Part shown: one piece after another, positions 1 through 5,595 of the stretch
Layout of the letters: the number at the start of each line of letters is the position of its first letter
Position numbering within the stretch: the first letter of the stretch is position 1
Position numbers and translations under genes: made by a program
The notes under the pieces: generated by a model
Database searches by the model: none
Seen by the model: only the letters and a program-made list of their open reading frames with translations
Told to the model about the DNA's origin: nothing
DNA from: an uncultured Clostridium sp.
GTDB taxonomy: Bacteria > Bacillota_A > Clostridia > TANB77 > CAG-508
Length of the DNA stretch: 5,595 nucleotides
Assembly (NCBI GenBank): GCA_947382445.1
Contig: CANCZH010000096.1
Location: forward strand, 1 to 5,595
Reading direction: 5' to 3'

Positions 1-55
1 ATTGTTATTTTTTGCATTGATATGTTTCCTAATCCATCTTTATACATTACTGATA
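1..55. repeat. Exact 55-base repeat at the left contig edge (second copy at 2397-2451)
   Basis: The first 55 bases are identical to 2397-2451, and the match stops at base 56 (A here, G at 2452). Both copies lie at the same codons of the two paralogues. The length equals a k-mer size commonly used in de Bruijn assembly, which suggests why the contig stops here. Confidence 0.85.
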
Positions 56-1559
56 ATTGTTTTTCTGTATATACATCTCCTGTAAATTTGTAATCTCTTG
101 AAAATGTATTTTCATTTATATTTGCTAACTTAAAATCTTTTATATCATTGAATGCTATTTGAACTTCTCCTATTCCATAATCTGTTGCTGTAAATGTAAA
201 ATCTTTTGATTTTGCCCAGTCTCCTCCTGCTTCTTCATTTGACGTTGGTTTTGGTGGAATAATATCTACTTTTGCTATTATAAATTCTTGCTCTGTACTA
301 TTTTGGCAACTATCAGTTGCTATTACTTTAAATTTCTTACCATTTGCATCACATTCAATTTCTGGTATACAAGATATTGAGTAATGATTATTATCTACAA
401 TTGTTTCTCCTTCAAAAATAATATTTTTTTCATTTTCAATATCAAATATTTTTATATTTATAGTATTACAATAATTTTCTGTACCAGCTATAACAATTGG
501 TTTTGTTTTACTCCATTCATTAAGCTCGTCACTATTTTCAGTTGTAATATTGGGTTCTATACAGTCTGGAAATGTTTCAATTTCTCTCACAGTTATCCAA
601 GTTTCTCCACCATTTATATTAGCTAATATAATTACTGGGATTACTACATTTTGTTTACAATTTGCTTTAAATGTTGCTGTGGTTTTTACAGTAATATCTG
701 TTCCTCCAACTTGCCCACTTTCTAATGATGTTACATTATATGTTGTAAAAAAATTTTCATATTGGCTTTGATTTACTATTCCTTTATATGTTGCTCCATT
801 TTTTAATGATACTTTTGTAATAGTAGTATATGTACCTGGAACACAATTATCTCTGTTTATTGGTTCATATTTCGCTGTGGCAAATTCTGTATTACATATG
901 TAACATCTACTTACTTTGTTTTCTAAGCTCACTTGGTGTTTTTGTGTAGTATAATTATAGCCACATATATTGCATTTTCCTAAAGTAGAACAATTTAATA
1001 TTGTTCCATTATACATACGACATTTATCTAATCCAGTATTAACTTTATATAAAGTTCCATTTAAATAGTATGATTGATATATATTATGACCATAATTACA
1101 AACTCTTAAATGAAAATGTGAATTGTAATCACACCTATATGATTTTCCATTCCATACACATGGTTTATATCCAATATACGAATAACCACATTTACATGTA
1201 TCAGTATAATAATTTATTATAGAGTCACAAGATTCATATCCTAATGCCCATGTTCTTGTGTAACTGTGTATTACTTTATTTTTATTTAATCCACATATTA
1301 TACATTCTTCCCAATGACTATTTTCATCATACTTTGTCTTAAAAATATGTTCATGTGTCATATTTCCATTGTCTTCTAAATTTGTAACATCTACTGTTGT
1401 TACTTCATTTATATTTTGTGTATTTTCTTCTGTTTTTGCTATCTTCTGTCTTATGTTTTCCATTAGTGATATTCTATATTGTTTTGTACAAAACAATATT
1501 AGTACACATAAAATTGACATTATTGCTGTAATCATTATTATCTTAAATATCTTTTTCAT
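1..1559 (-). CDS. Copy B: membrane-anchored Cys/His-rich Ig-like surface protein, 3' end cut by window edge
   Basis: Open frame from ATG at 1559-1557 to the left edge: 519 codons, no stop, read by hand over its whole length. It is the tandem paralogue of the gene at 1742-3955. Residues about 4-24 form a hydrophobic segment (MKKIFKIIMITAIMSILC...) with no lipobox or clear signal-peptidase site, so an uncleaved N-terminal anchor is likely. Residues 40-66 are acidic and polar. Residues 69-222 carry spaced Cys and His: HEH at 69-71, HWEECIICG at 82-90, CKCG at 122-125, CNIC at 196-199, CYIC at 219-222. The second Cys of the third pair in copy A is lost here (CNYG at 154-157). Residues about 325-428 and 431-519 look like Ig-like modules, the second starting VDIIPPKP. 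The start is supported by AGGAG 7 bases upstream. Function is unknown; a surface adhesin or structural protein is inference from the domain style. Confidence 0.85.
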   Translation of the reverse strand, partial: MKKIFKIIMITAIMSILCVLILFCTKQYRISLMENIRQKIAKTEENTQNINEVTTVDVTNLEDNGNMTHEHIFKTKYDENSHWEECIICGLNKNKVIHSYTRTWALGYESCDSIINYYTDTCKCGYSYIGYKPCVWNGKSYRCDYNSHFHLRVCNYGHNIYQSYYLNGTLYKVNTGLDKCRMYNGTILNCSTLGKCNICGYNYTTQKHQVSLENKVSRCYICNTEFATAKYEPINRDNCVPGTYTTITKVSLKNGATYKGIVNQSQYENFFTTYNVTSLESGQVGGTDITVKTTATFKANCKQNVVIPVIILANINGGETWITVREIETFPDCIEPNITTENSDELNEWSKTKPIVIAGTENYCNTINIKIFDIENEKNIIFEGETIVDNNHYSISCIPEIECDANGKKFKVIATDSCQNSTEQEFIIAKVDIIPPKPTSNEEAGGDWAKSKDFTFTATDYGIGEVQIAFNDIKDFKLANINENTFSRDYKFTGDVYTEKQLSVMYKDGLGNISMQKIT

Positions 1560-1575
1560 TCGTTATCTCCTAACT
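1360..1575 (-). repeat. Near-identical 5' block of copy B (partner at 3756-3971)
   Basis: These 216 bases cover the ribosome binding site and the first 66 codons of copy B. They differ from 3756-3971 at only two positions, 1525 and 1528 (G here, A in the partner). Both changes alter amino acids: Thr-Ala here against Ile-Val in copy A, residues 11-12. No synonymous difference exists in the block, although the adjacent coding sequence is strongly diverged. Recent gene conversion or very strong constraint would explain this. Confidence 0.9.
1567..1571 (-). promoter_or_regulatory. Ribosome binding site of copy B
   Basis: AGGAG on the minus strand, 7 bases before the ATG at 1559-1557. It is identical in sequence and spacing to the site of copy A and fixes the start codon. 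Confidence 0.85.
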
Positions 1576-1690
1576 TTTATCTACTATTCTATTTTTAATA
1601 TACGTTATTATCATTTCAAAGTATAGGAAAATGCTCTTTATAACATATATGTAATATACATAAAATAGTTTTAGAAGTTTTGAATTCTGA
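1576..1690 (-). promoter_or_regulatory. Upstream region of copy B, conserved with copy A; candidate promoter
   Basis: This stretch between the copy A terminator and the copy B ribosome binding site aligns to about 1674 with the region upstream of copy A at the same 2396-base offset. Shared blocks on the minus strand include ATTTTATGTATAT, CTATACTTTGAAA and TATATTAAAAATAG. TATACT (1620-1625) is the best -10 candidate, but I see no convincing -35 box at 16-18 bases upstream, so the exact promoter is not settled. Conservation outside the coding region, together with the preceding terminator, argues that copy B is transcribed independently. No known riboswitch or leader element was recognised. 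Confidence 0.4.
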
Positions 1691-1692
1691 CA

Positions 1693-1722
1693 TATAAAAA
1701 ACTTAGAGTATTACTCTAAGTT
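1693..1722 (-). terminator. Rho-independent terminator after copy A
   Basis: A perfect 10-base-pair stem (1700-1709 with 1713-1722, AACTTAGAGT on the plus strand) closes a 3-base loop. On the minus strand the stem is followed by TTTTTATATG. It lies about 20 bases after the copy A stop codon and separates it from copy B. Confidence 0.85.
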
Positions 1723-1741
1723 CTTTATCTTACATATATTA

Positions 1742-3955
1742 TTAATCTGATTTACTTAACAATGTTCCTGTGCTGTCATATGCTTCTACATAATAGGTAT
1801 ATTCTGTTCCATTATCACTTGTAGTTGATGTTATATTTATATTATTATTTTCAGTATCTCCTATTATTGTTATGCTAGGTGTATTCGGCTTTGCTTCATC
1901 ATTTGCTAAGATATCTGTGTATGTGCTTCCTGTTAGTTTTTGTTCTAATGTTACTATTTTTTCCCATTCTTCTTGATTTTCTTTTTTACGATATATTACA
2001 AAATATTTATCTGTTACATCATAGCTTGACCAATCTAAGATTATTTCTCCTTTTCCGTTTTCTGTATTTGGATTTGCTGTTGCTGTTAGTTTTAATTCTG
2101 GTACTTTAAATTCATACACTTCACTTATGTTTCCTACATAATCTTCTGCAACAGCATAAATATATTTCATTTTATAGATATCTTTTATTTTTATTTCTTC
2201 ATCTTTTAATATTTCTGTACTATTTTCATTTGTTAGTTTTGGATTTTCTATTTTTTCTTCACTTGCTAGATATCTGTATTTTACCACTCCTGAACCTTCT
2301 CCTAGCGTTTCATGCTCATCATTTGCTGTTATTGTTATTTTATTATTATGTAGTTCTGCATTTGTTATAGTTGGAGCTGTGTTATCTATTTTGTCTATTG
2401 TTATTTTTTGCATTGATATGTTTCCTAATCCATCTTTATACATTACTGATAGTTGCTTTGATTTATATACATCTCCTGTAAGTTTGTAATCTCTTGAAAA
2501 TGTATTTTCATTTACTTTTGCCAATTTTAAATCTTTTATATCATTAAATGCTATTTGAACTTCTCCTATTCCATAATCTGTTGCAGTAAATGTAAAGTCT
2601 TTTGATTTTGCCCAGTCTCCTCCTACTTCTTCATTTGACGTTGGTTTTGGTGGGATAATATCTACTTTCGCTATTGTAAATTCTTGTTCTGCACTATTTT
2701 CACAGCTATCTGTTACTATTGCTTTGAACTTTTTACCATTTGTATCTACTTCTAATTCTGGTATACATGATACTGAATAATTACCGCTACTAACATTTGT
2801 TTCTGTTTCAAAAACAACATTTTCTTCATTTTCAATCTCAACAATTTTTACTTTAACTTTATTACAATAATTTTCTGTTCCAGTTATAATTATTGGTTTG
2901 TTTTTACTCCATTCTAGCAATTCAGTATTATCATAAGAAGTTACACTAGTTATTGTTGGCTCTGTTATATCTGGCGATCTAGTTATTTCTGGTAATGTCA
3001 TATAAAATCTTTTTCCACCAGAAGTTATTTCTACATATGGGGATGAATTTTTTTTCTGTTTCATATTACTAATCATTTGTGATGTACTAGTAACAACAAA
3101 TTCTGTTTTTGCTTGATTCATATTTGATATAGTCTGCCTATTTATTTGATAGTTTTGCTTATCTGATTCTCCCAATGTATTATAATATGTTGCACCTATT
3201 AAATTTATTTTATATACAGTAGTATATGTTACTGGTATTGTTGATGTATCTGCTATATCTTGTTCTAACGAATATGTTCCAAATTGTTTATTACAAGTTT
3301 CACATTTAAGTATTCCGTCTTTTGATTGTACACTATGAGAACCAGTACTCCAAGTTTTTTTACATAATGGGCAATAACCACCATTATTACATGTTATTCT
3401 TGTTCCATTTGAAGTTGTACAATTTAAATTCCATTTCGATGTAGAATATAAAACACCATTTCTATAATAATCGTGCATTATGTAACTTCCACAAATTTGA
3501 CATTTTTTACTATGATCATGACCAGTTAATTGTAAATATGATGAACCATCCCATATACACGCTTTATACCAAACATATGAATATCCGCAAGTACATGAAC
3601 TTGTAGCATAATTATCATATCTGCATGACTCATAATTTAAAGCCCATACTGTTGTAAGACTATGTTTTAGAATACCTTGTTTTTGTCCACAAATTATACA
3701 TTCTTCCCAATGTTCATTTTCGTTATACATTGTTTTTATTATATGTTCGTGCTCTATATTTCCATTGTCTTCTAAATTTGTAACATCTACTGTTGTTACT
3801 TCATTTATATTTTGTGTATTTTCTTCTGTTTTTGCTATCTTCTGTCTTATGTTTTCCATTAGTGATATTCTATATTGTTTTGTACAAAACAATATTAGTA
3901 CACATAAAATTGACATTATTACTATAATCATTATTATCTTAAATATCTTTTTCAT
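1742..3955 (-). CDS. Copy A: membrane-anchored Cys/His-rich protein with Ig-like and fibronectin III-like domains
   Basis: Complete gene of 737 residues, ATG at 3955-3953 with AGGAG 7 bases upstream, TAA stop. Layout: hydrophobic N-terminal anchor about 4-24 without lipobox; acidic linker 40-66; Cys/His-rich module 69-221 with HEH (69-71), HWEECIICG (82-90), CTCG (121-124), CQICG (152-156), CPLC (195-198) and CETC (218-221), suggesting metal-binding knuckles or disulfides; a linker of about 100 residues; Ig-like modules at about 326-428, 431-520 (VDIIPPKP start) and 522-617 (DNTAPTIT start); and a fibronectin III-like part from about 619, with ILDWSSYD and YFVIYRKK. It ends at a fibronectin-like last strand (YTYYVEAYDSTG) without LPXTG motif or C-terminal membrane segment, so attachment would be N-terminal. 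HWxxCxxCG next to Ig-like repeats resembles, from memory, clostridial surface proteins. The specific role is unknown. A terminator follows, so it is probably monocistronic. Confidence 0.88.
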   Translation of the reverse strand: MKKIFKIIMIIVIMSILCVLILFCTKQYRISLMENIRQKIAKTEENTQNINEVTTVDVTNLEDNGNIEHEHIIKTMYNENEHWEECIICGQKQGILKHSLTTVWALNYESCRYDNYATSSCTCGYSYVWYKACIWDGSSYLQLTGHDHSKKCQICGSYIMHDYYRNGVLYSTSKWNLNCTTSNGTRITCNNGGYCPLCKKTWSTGSHSVQSKDGILKCETCNKQFGTYSLEQDIADTSTIPVTYTTVYKINLIGATYYNTLGESDKQNYQINRQTISNMNQAKTEFVVTSTSQMISNMKQKKNSSPYVEITSGGKRFYMTLPEITRSPDITEPTITSVTSYDNTELLEWSKNKPIIITGTENYCNKVKVKIVEIENEENVVFETETNVSSGNYSVSCIPELEVDTNGKKFKAIVTDSCENSAEQEFTIAKVDIIPPKPTSNEEVGGDWAKSKDFTFTATDYGIGEVQIAFNDIKDLKLAKVNENTFSRDYKLTGDVYKSKQLSVMYKDGLGNISMQKITIDKIDNTAPTITNAELHNNKITITANDEHETLGEGSGVVKYRYLASEEKIENPKLTNENSTEILKDEEIKIKDIYKMKYIYAVAEDYVGNISEVYEFKVPELKLTATANPNTENGKGEIILDWSSYDVTDKYFVIYRKKENQEEWEKIVTLEQKLTGSTYTDILANDEAKPNTPSITIIGDTENNNINITSTTSDNGTEYTYYVEAYDSTGTLLSKSD

Positions 3956-3971
3956 TCGTTATCTCCTAACT
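3756..3971 (-). repeat. Near-identical 5' block of copy A (partner at 1360-1575)
   Basis: Covers the ribosome binding site and codons 1-66 of copy A. It differs from the copy B block at two bases (3921 and 3924). The two blocks are in direct orientation, 2396 bases apart, so they could support unequal crossing-over, deletion of one gene, or gene conversion. Confidence 0.9.
3963..3967 (-). promoter_or_regulatory. Ribosome binding site of copy A
   Basis: AGGAG on the minus strand, 7 bases before the ATG at 3955-3953. It lies in the block shared with copy B. Confidence 0.85.
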
Positions 3972-4070
3972 CTTATTTAGTACTCTATTTTTAATATAAG
4001 TCATTATCTTTTCAAAGTATAGTGAAATACGCTAAATAGCATATATAAGATATACATAAAATGATTTAGT
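3972..4070 (-). promoter_or_regulatory. Upstream region of copy A, conserved with copy B; candidate promoter
   Basis: Lies between the hydrogenase terminator and the copy A ribosome binding site and aligns with 1576-1674. The shared CTATACTTTGAAA block contains TATACT (4016-4021) as a possible -10 element, without a clear -35 partner. The preceding terminator means copy A needs its own promoter, and this is the only space for it. Confidence 0.4.
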
Positions 4071-4108
4071 AAAAAAGCAAATAGGATTCTATTTTCCTAC
4101 TTGCTTTT
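4071..4108 (-). terminator. Rho-independent terminator after the hydrogenase gene
   Basis: A 14-base-pair stem pairs 4073-4086 with 4095-4108. As minus-strand RNA it contains one G-U pair and an 8-base loop. The minus strand continues into a run of T (plus-strand A at 4071-4076). It starts 7 bases after the hydrogenase stop codon, so the hydrogenase is the last gene of its transcription unit. The A-rich arm could also give some termination in the other direction, but no plus-strand gene needs it. Confidence 0.85.
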
Positions 4109-4115
4109 CTAAATT

Positions 4116-5150
4116 TTATATATTATATTTTTCACGTTTTTCATAATGTGTATGTAAAAGCTCATGTGCTTTATGACTTCCTGGTTTTTCTAAGAAATCT
4201 TTGTATAATTTCTTCATTACTGGATTTTCATGAGATTTTCTAATTATACTTTTTTCATCTATTGAATATAAACAGTCTGCTCTTAGTTTTCTTATATCTT
4301 TTTCTGCTCTTTCTTTAGAACTTTTTATTGGTTGTCCACCACCCATTACACATCCACCTGGGCATGCCATTATTTCTACAAATTGATAGTCTGCTTTTCC
4401 TGATTTTATTTCTTCCATTATTGTTTGAGCATTTGCTAATCCACTTGCAGCAACTACTTTTATTTTAGTTCCATTTATTTCTATTTCTGCTTTTTTAATT
4501 CCGTCTCCACCTCTAACTACTTCAAAATCTATTTTCTCTAAATCTTTTCCAGTTAAAGTATCCTGAGCTGTTCTTAGTGCTGCTTCCATAACACCACCTG
4601 TTGTTCCAAATATTGCAGCAGCTCCTGTTGCCTCTCCCATTGGACTATCAAAGTTTGTATCTTCTAGTTTTTCAAATTCGATGTTTGCTTGTTTTATCAT
4701 TCTTGCTAATTCTCTTGTTGTTATTACATTATCTACATCGTAATTTTCTTCATTTTTCATTTCTTCACGTTGTCTTTCAAACTTTTTAGCTATACATGGC
4801 ATTACTGAAACAACATACATTTTGCTTGGGTCAATTCCCTCTTTTTCTGCATAATATGTTTTTAATATAGCTCCAAACATTTGATGTGGTGATTTACATG
4901 TTGATACATGTGGCAATAATTCTGGATAATTCATTTCTATATATTTTACCCATCCTGGACTGCATGATGTAATCATTGGTAATACTCCGCTATTAGCAAA
5001 TCTATCAATAAATTCATTTGCTTCTTCCATTATTGTTAAATCTGCGCCTGTGTTTGTATCAAATACTTTGTTAAATCCTAATCTTTTTAATGCTGTTACC
5101 ATTTTTCCTGTTACATTAGTTCCGGACTTCCATTCCAAATTCTTCGCCAA
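4116..5150 (-). CDS. hydA: [FeFe]-hydrogenase catalytic subunit, H-cluster domain (downstream part of a frameshifted gene)
   Basis: This part carries the active site for reversible proton reduction to H2, normally using reduced ferredoxin and/or NAD(P)H. Numbered over this 344-residue frame, the three H-cluster signatures are TSCSPGW (61-67; canonical TSCCPxW), MPCIAK (117-122; MPCxxK) and EIMACPGGCVMGGGQP (259-274). Cys 63, 119, 263 and 267 are the visible candidate ligands. The C-terminal part (RKSHENP, KAHELLH) matches the small-subunit-like tail of monomeric hydrogenases, and the stop fits the family's normal end. The first nine residues (TTG start, MAKNLEWKS) are not real: family homology begins at GTNVTGK, continuing the frame at 5116-5549 if one base at 5125-5126 is removed. 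No ribosome binding site supports an independent start here. Joined, about 476 residues are visible, against 574 for Clostridium pasteurianum CpI. Electron-bifurcating HydA/HndD type and simple ferredoxin type cannot be separated without the N-terminus and upstream genes. Confidence 0.88.
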   Translation of the reverse strand: MAKNLEWKSGTNVTGKMVTALKRLGFNKVFDTNTGADLTIMEEANEFIDRFANSGVLPMITSCSPGWVKYIEMNYPELLPHVSTCKSPHQMFGAILKTYYAEKEGIDPSKMYVVSVMPCIAKKFERQREEMKNEENYDVDNVITTRELARMIKQANIEFEKLEDTNFDSPMGEATGAAAIFGTTGGVMEAALRTAQDTLTGKDLEKIDFEVVRGGDGIKKAEIEINGTKIKVVAASGLANAQTIMEEIKSGKADYQFVEIMACPGGCVMGGGQPIKSSKERAEKDIRKLRADCLYSIDEKSIIRKSHENPVMKKLYKDFLEKPGSHKAHELLHTHYEKREKYNI

Positions 5151-5549
5151 GCGCTGCTCTTACTGCTGGTGCTGTTTGAACTATTACAGTTGTATCTGGG
5201 TCTTTTAATTTTATCCAAACATCATCTATTGTTTCTTTTTCGTGAAGAGCTCCTGTTGGACAACTTTCAATACATTGACCGCAGAAAGTACAATTTACAT
5301 CATTTAAACTATGGTTTCCTACTGTTGATATACATGATTCAAATCCTCTGTTTACGCAATCTATTGCACCAATTTTTTGAACATTTTTACATGTGGCTAT
5401 ACATCTTCTACATAATATACATTTATTAAAATCTCTTACTATAGATGGTGATACATCATCTATCTTATGTTCTGCTTTTTCTCCTTGAAATTCTATATTT
5501 GTTACATTAAATTTTCTAGCTAATTGTTGTAATTCACAATTTCCAGAAC
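5116..5549 (-). CDS. hydA: [FeFe]-hydrogenase, iron-sulfur (F-cluster) domain; 5' truncated, ends at a frameshift
   Basis: Upstream part of the same hydrogenase gene. Counting from the first fully genomic codon (Ser, 5547-5545), SGNCELQ at 1-7 matches the end of the His-Cys3 [4Fe-4S] motif of long hydrogenases. Two ferredoxin-type [4Fe-4S] motifs follow: CILCRRCIATC (Cys 43, 46, 49, 53) and CTFCGQCIESCP (Cys 86, 89, 92, 96). Next come TAPAVRAALGEEFGM (125-139), which leads into the H-domain in this family, and then the frame break at about residue 141. These clusters would relay electrons to the H-cluster. Missing upstream are about 100 residues, expected to hold a [2Fe-2S] domain and the first three His-Cys3 ligands. 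The open frame formally extends to 5586, but residues encoded beyond 5549 come from adapter (LSLHDALPI is a familiar adapter translation). The TGT codon at 5550-5548 is half adapter, so that apparent Cys is unreliable. Confidence 0.85.
5125..5126 (-). other. Single-base frameshift site in the hydrogenase gene
   Basis: The minus strand reads GAA GTC CGG AAC TAA in the upstream frame. Removing one C gives GAA GTC GGA ACT AAT GTA, which is E-V-G-T-N-V, and restores the expected family sequence GMxxGTNVTGK without any gap. One extra base is therefore the simplest explanation. It lies in the palindrome TCCGGA, not in a long homopolymer or a recognisable slippery site. Confidence 0.8.
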
Positions 5550-5595
5550 AGATCGGAAGAGCGTCGTGTAGGGAAAGAGTGTTCATCCTTGTGTA
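5550..5595. other. Illumina TruSeq-type adapter read-through (not genomic)
   Basis: Positions 5550-5582 match the 33-base reverse complement of the TruSeq universal adapter, beginning AGATCGGAAGAGC. Positions 5583-5590 (TCATCCTT) sit exactly where an 8-base i5 index belongs. Positions 5591-5595 (GTGTA) match the first bases of the P5 segment that follows the index. The local GC content is also far above that of the rest of the window. The genomic sequence therefore ends at 5549, give or take one base. Confidence 0.97.

Noticed and set aside
894..1290. Diversity-generating retroelement variable region in the diverged central part
   Set aside because: Differences include indels and all base types over some 240 codons. 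No reverse transcriptase or template repeat is in the window.
1700..1722. Perfect inverted repeat as an operator or attachment site
   Set aside because: Its 3-base loop, position just after a stop codon and following T-run fit a terminator better.
384..2109. Several plus-strand open frames of 70-85 codons (384-626, 550-771, 1369-1626, 1879-2109, also 3765-3980)
   Set aside because: They lie antisense to the two long minus-strand genes. They are rich in Phe, Leu, Ile and Tyr as expected from complementing AT-rich codons, have no family resemblance, and the two that resemble each other do so only because the paralogues match there.
5116..5150. Programmed ribosomal frameshifting in the hydrogenase gene
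   Set aside because: No slippery heptamer, no obvious downstream structure and no internal Shine-Dalgarno-like stimulator were seen, and this family is not known to me for frameshifting. An extra base near a low-quality contig end is simpler.
4601..5429. Plus-strand open frames at 4601-4789 and 5169-5429
   Set aside because: Antisense to conserved hydrogenase coding sequence, with low-complexity hydrophobic translations.
5550..5586. A novel N-terminal extension of the hydrogenase (MNTLSLHDALPI...)
   Set aside because: It is the translation of Illumina adapter sequence.

Overview
The window looks like a short-read metagenomic contig from an AT-rich, strictly anaerobic Firmicute, most likely Clostridia. 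The reasons are the very low GC content, heavy use of ATA and AGA codons, TAA stops, AGGAG ribosome binding sites, a clostridial-type [FeFe]-hydrogenase, and a surface protein built from Ig-like and fibronectin-like domains. Trp is encoded by TGG, so there is no sign of a mycoplasma code. All genes lie on the minus strand and are read from right to left.

Right part (5549 to 4116): the 3' four fifths of a [FeFe]-hydrogenase catalytic subunit. It is split into two overlapping frames by one apparent extra base at 5125-5126, and its 5' end is missing. The last 46 bases of the window (5550-5595) are not genomic. They are Illumina adapter, followed by what reads as an 8-base index and the start of P5. 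The first 12 residues of the apparent upstream open frame are therefore adapter translation. A rho-independent terminator follows the hydrogenase stop within 10 bases, so the hydrogenase closes its transcription unit.

Middle and left (3955 to 1): two tandem paralogues for a membrane-anchored, probably surface-exposed protein. Copy A (3955-1742) is complete at 737 residues. Copy B (1559-1) runs off the left edge after 519 codons. Each has its own AGGAG site and a similar upstream region, and copy A ends at a strong terminator, so the copies are probably separate transcription units. They are related at a constant offset of 2396 bases. The 5' block is almost identical, the central Cys/His-rich and linker region is strongly diverged, and the following Ig-like domain is near-identical again. 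This conserved-variable-conserved pattern is the most interesting biology here. I do not recognise a specific function for these proteins.

I see no RNA gene, CRISPR array, transposase, integrase, toxin-antitoxin pair or phage gene. No gene-free stretch exceeds 200 bases. Both contig ends have technical explanations: the left edge lies in an exact 55-base repeat shared by the two paralogues, and the right edge is adapter.
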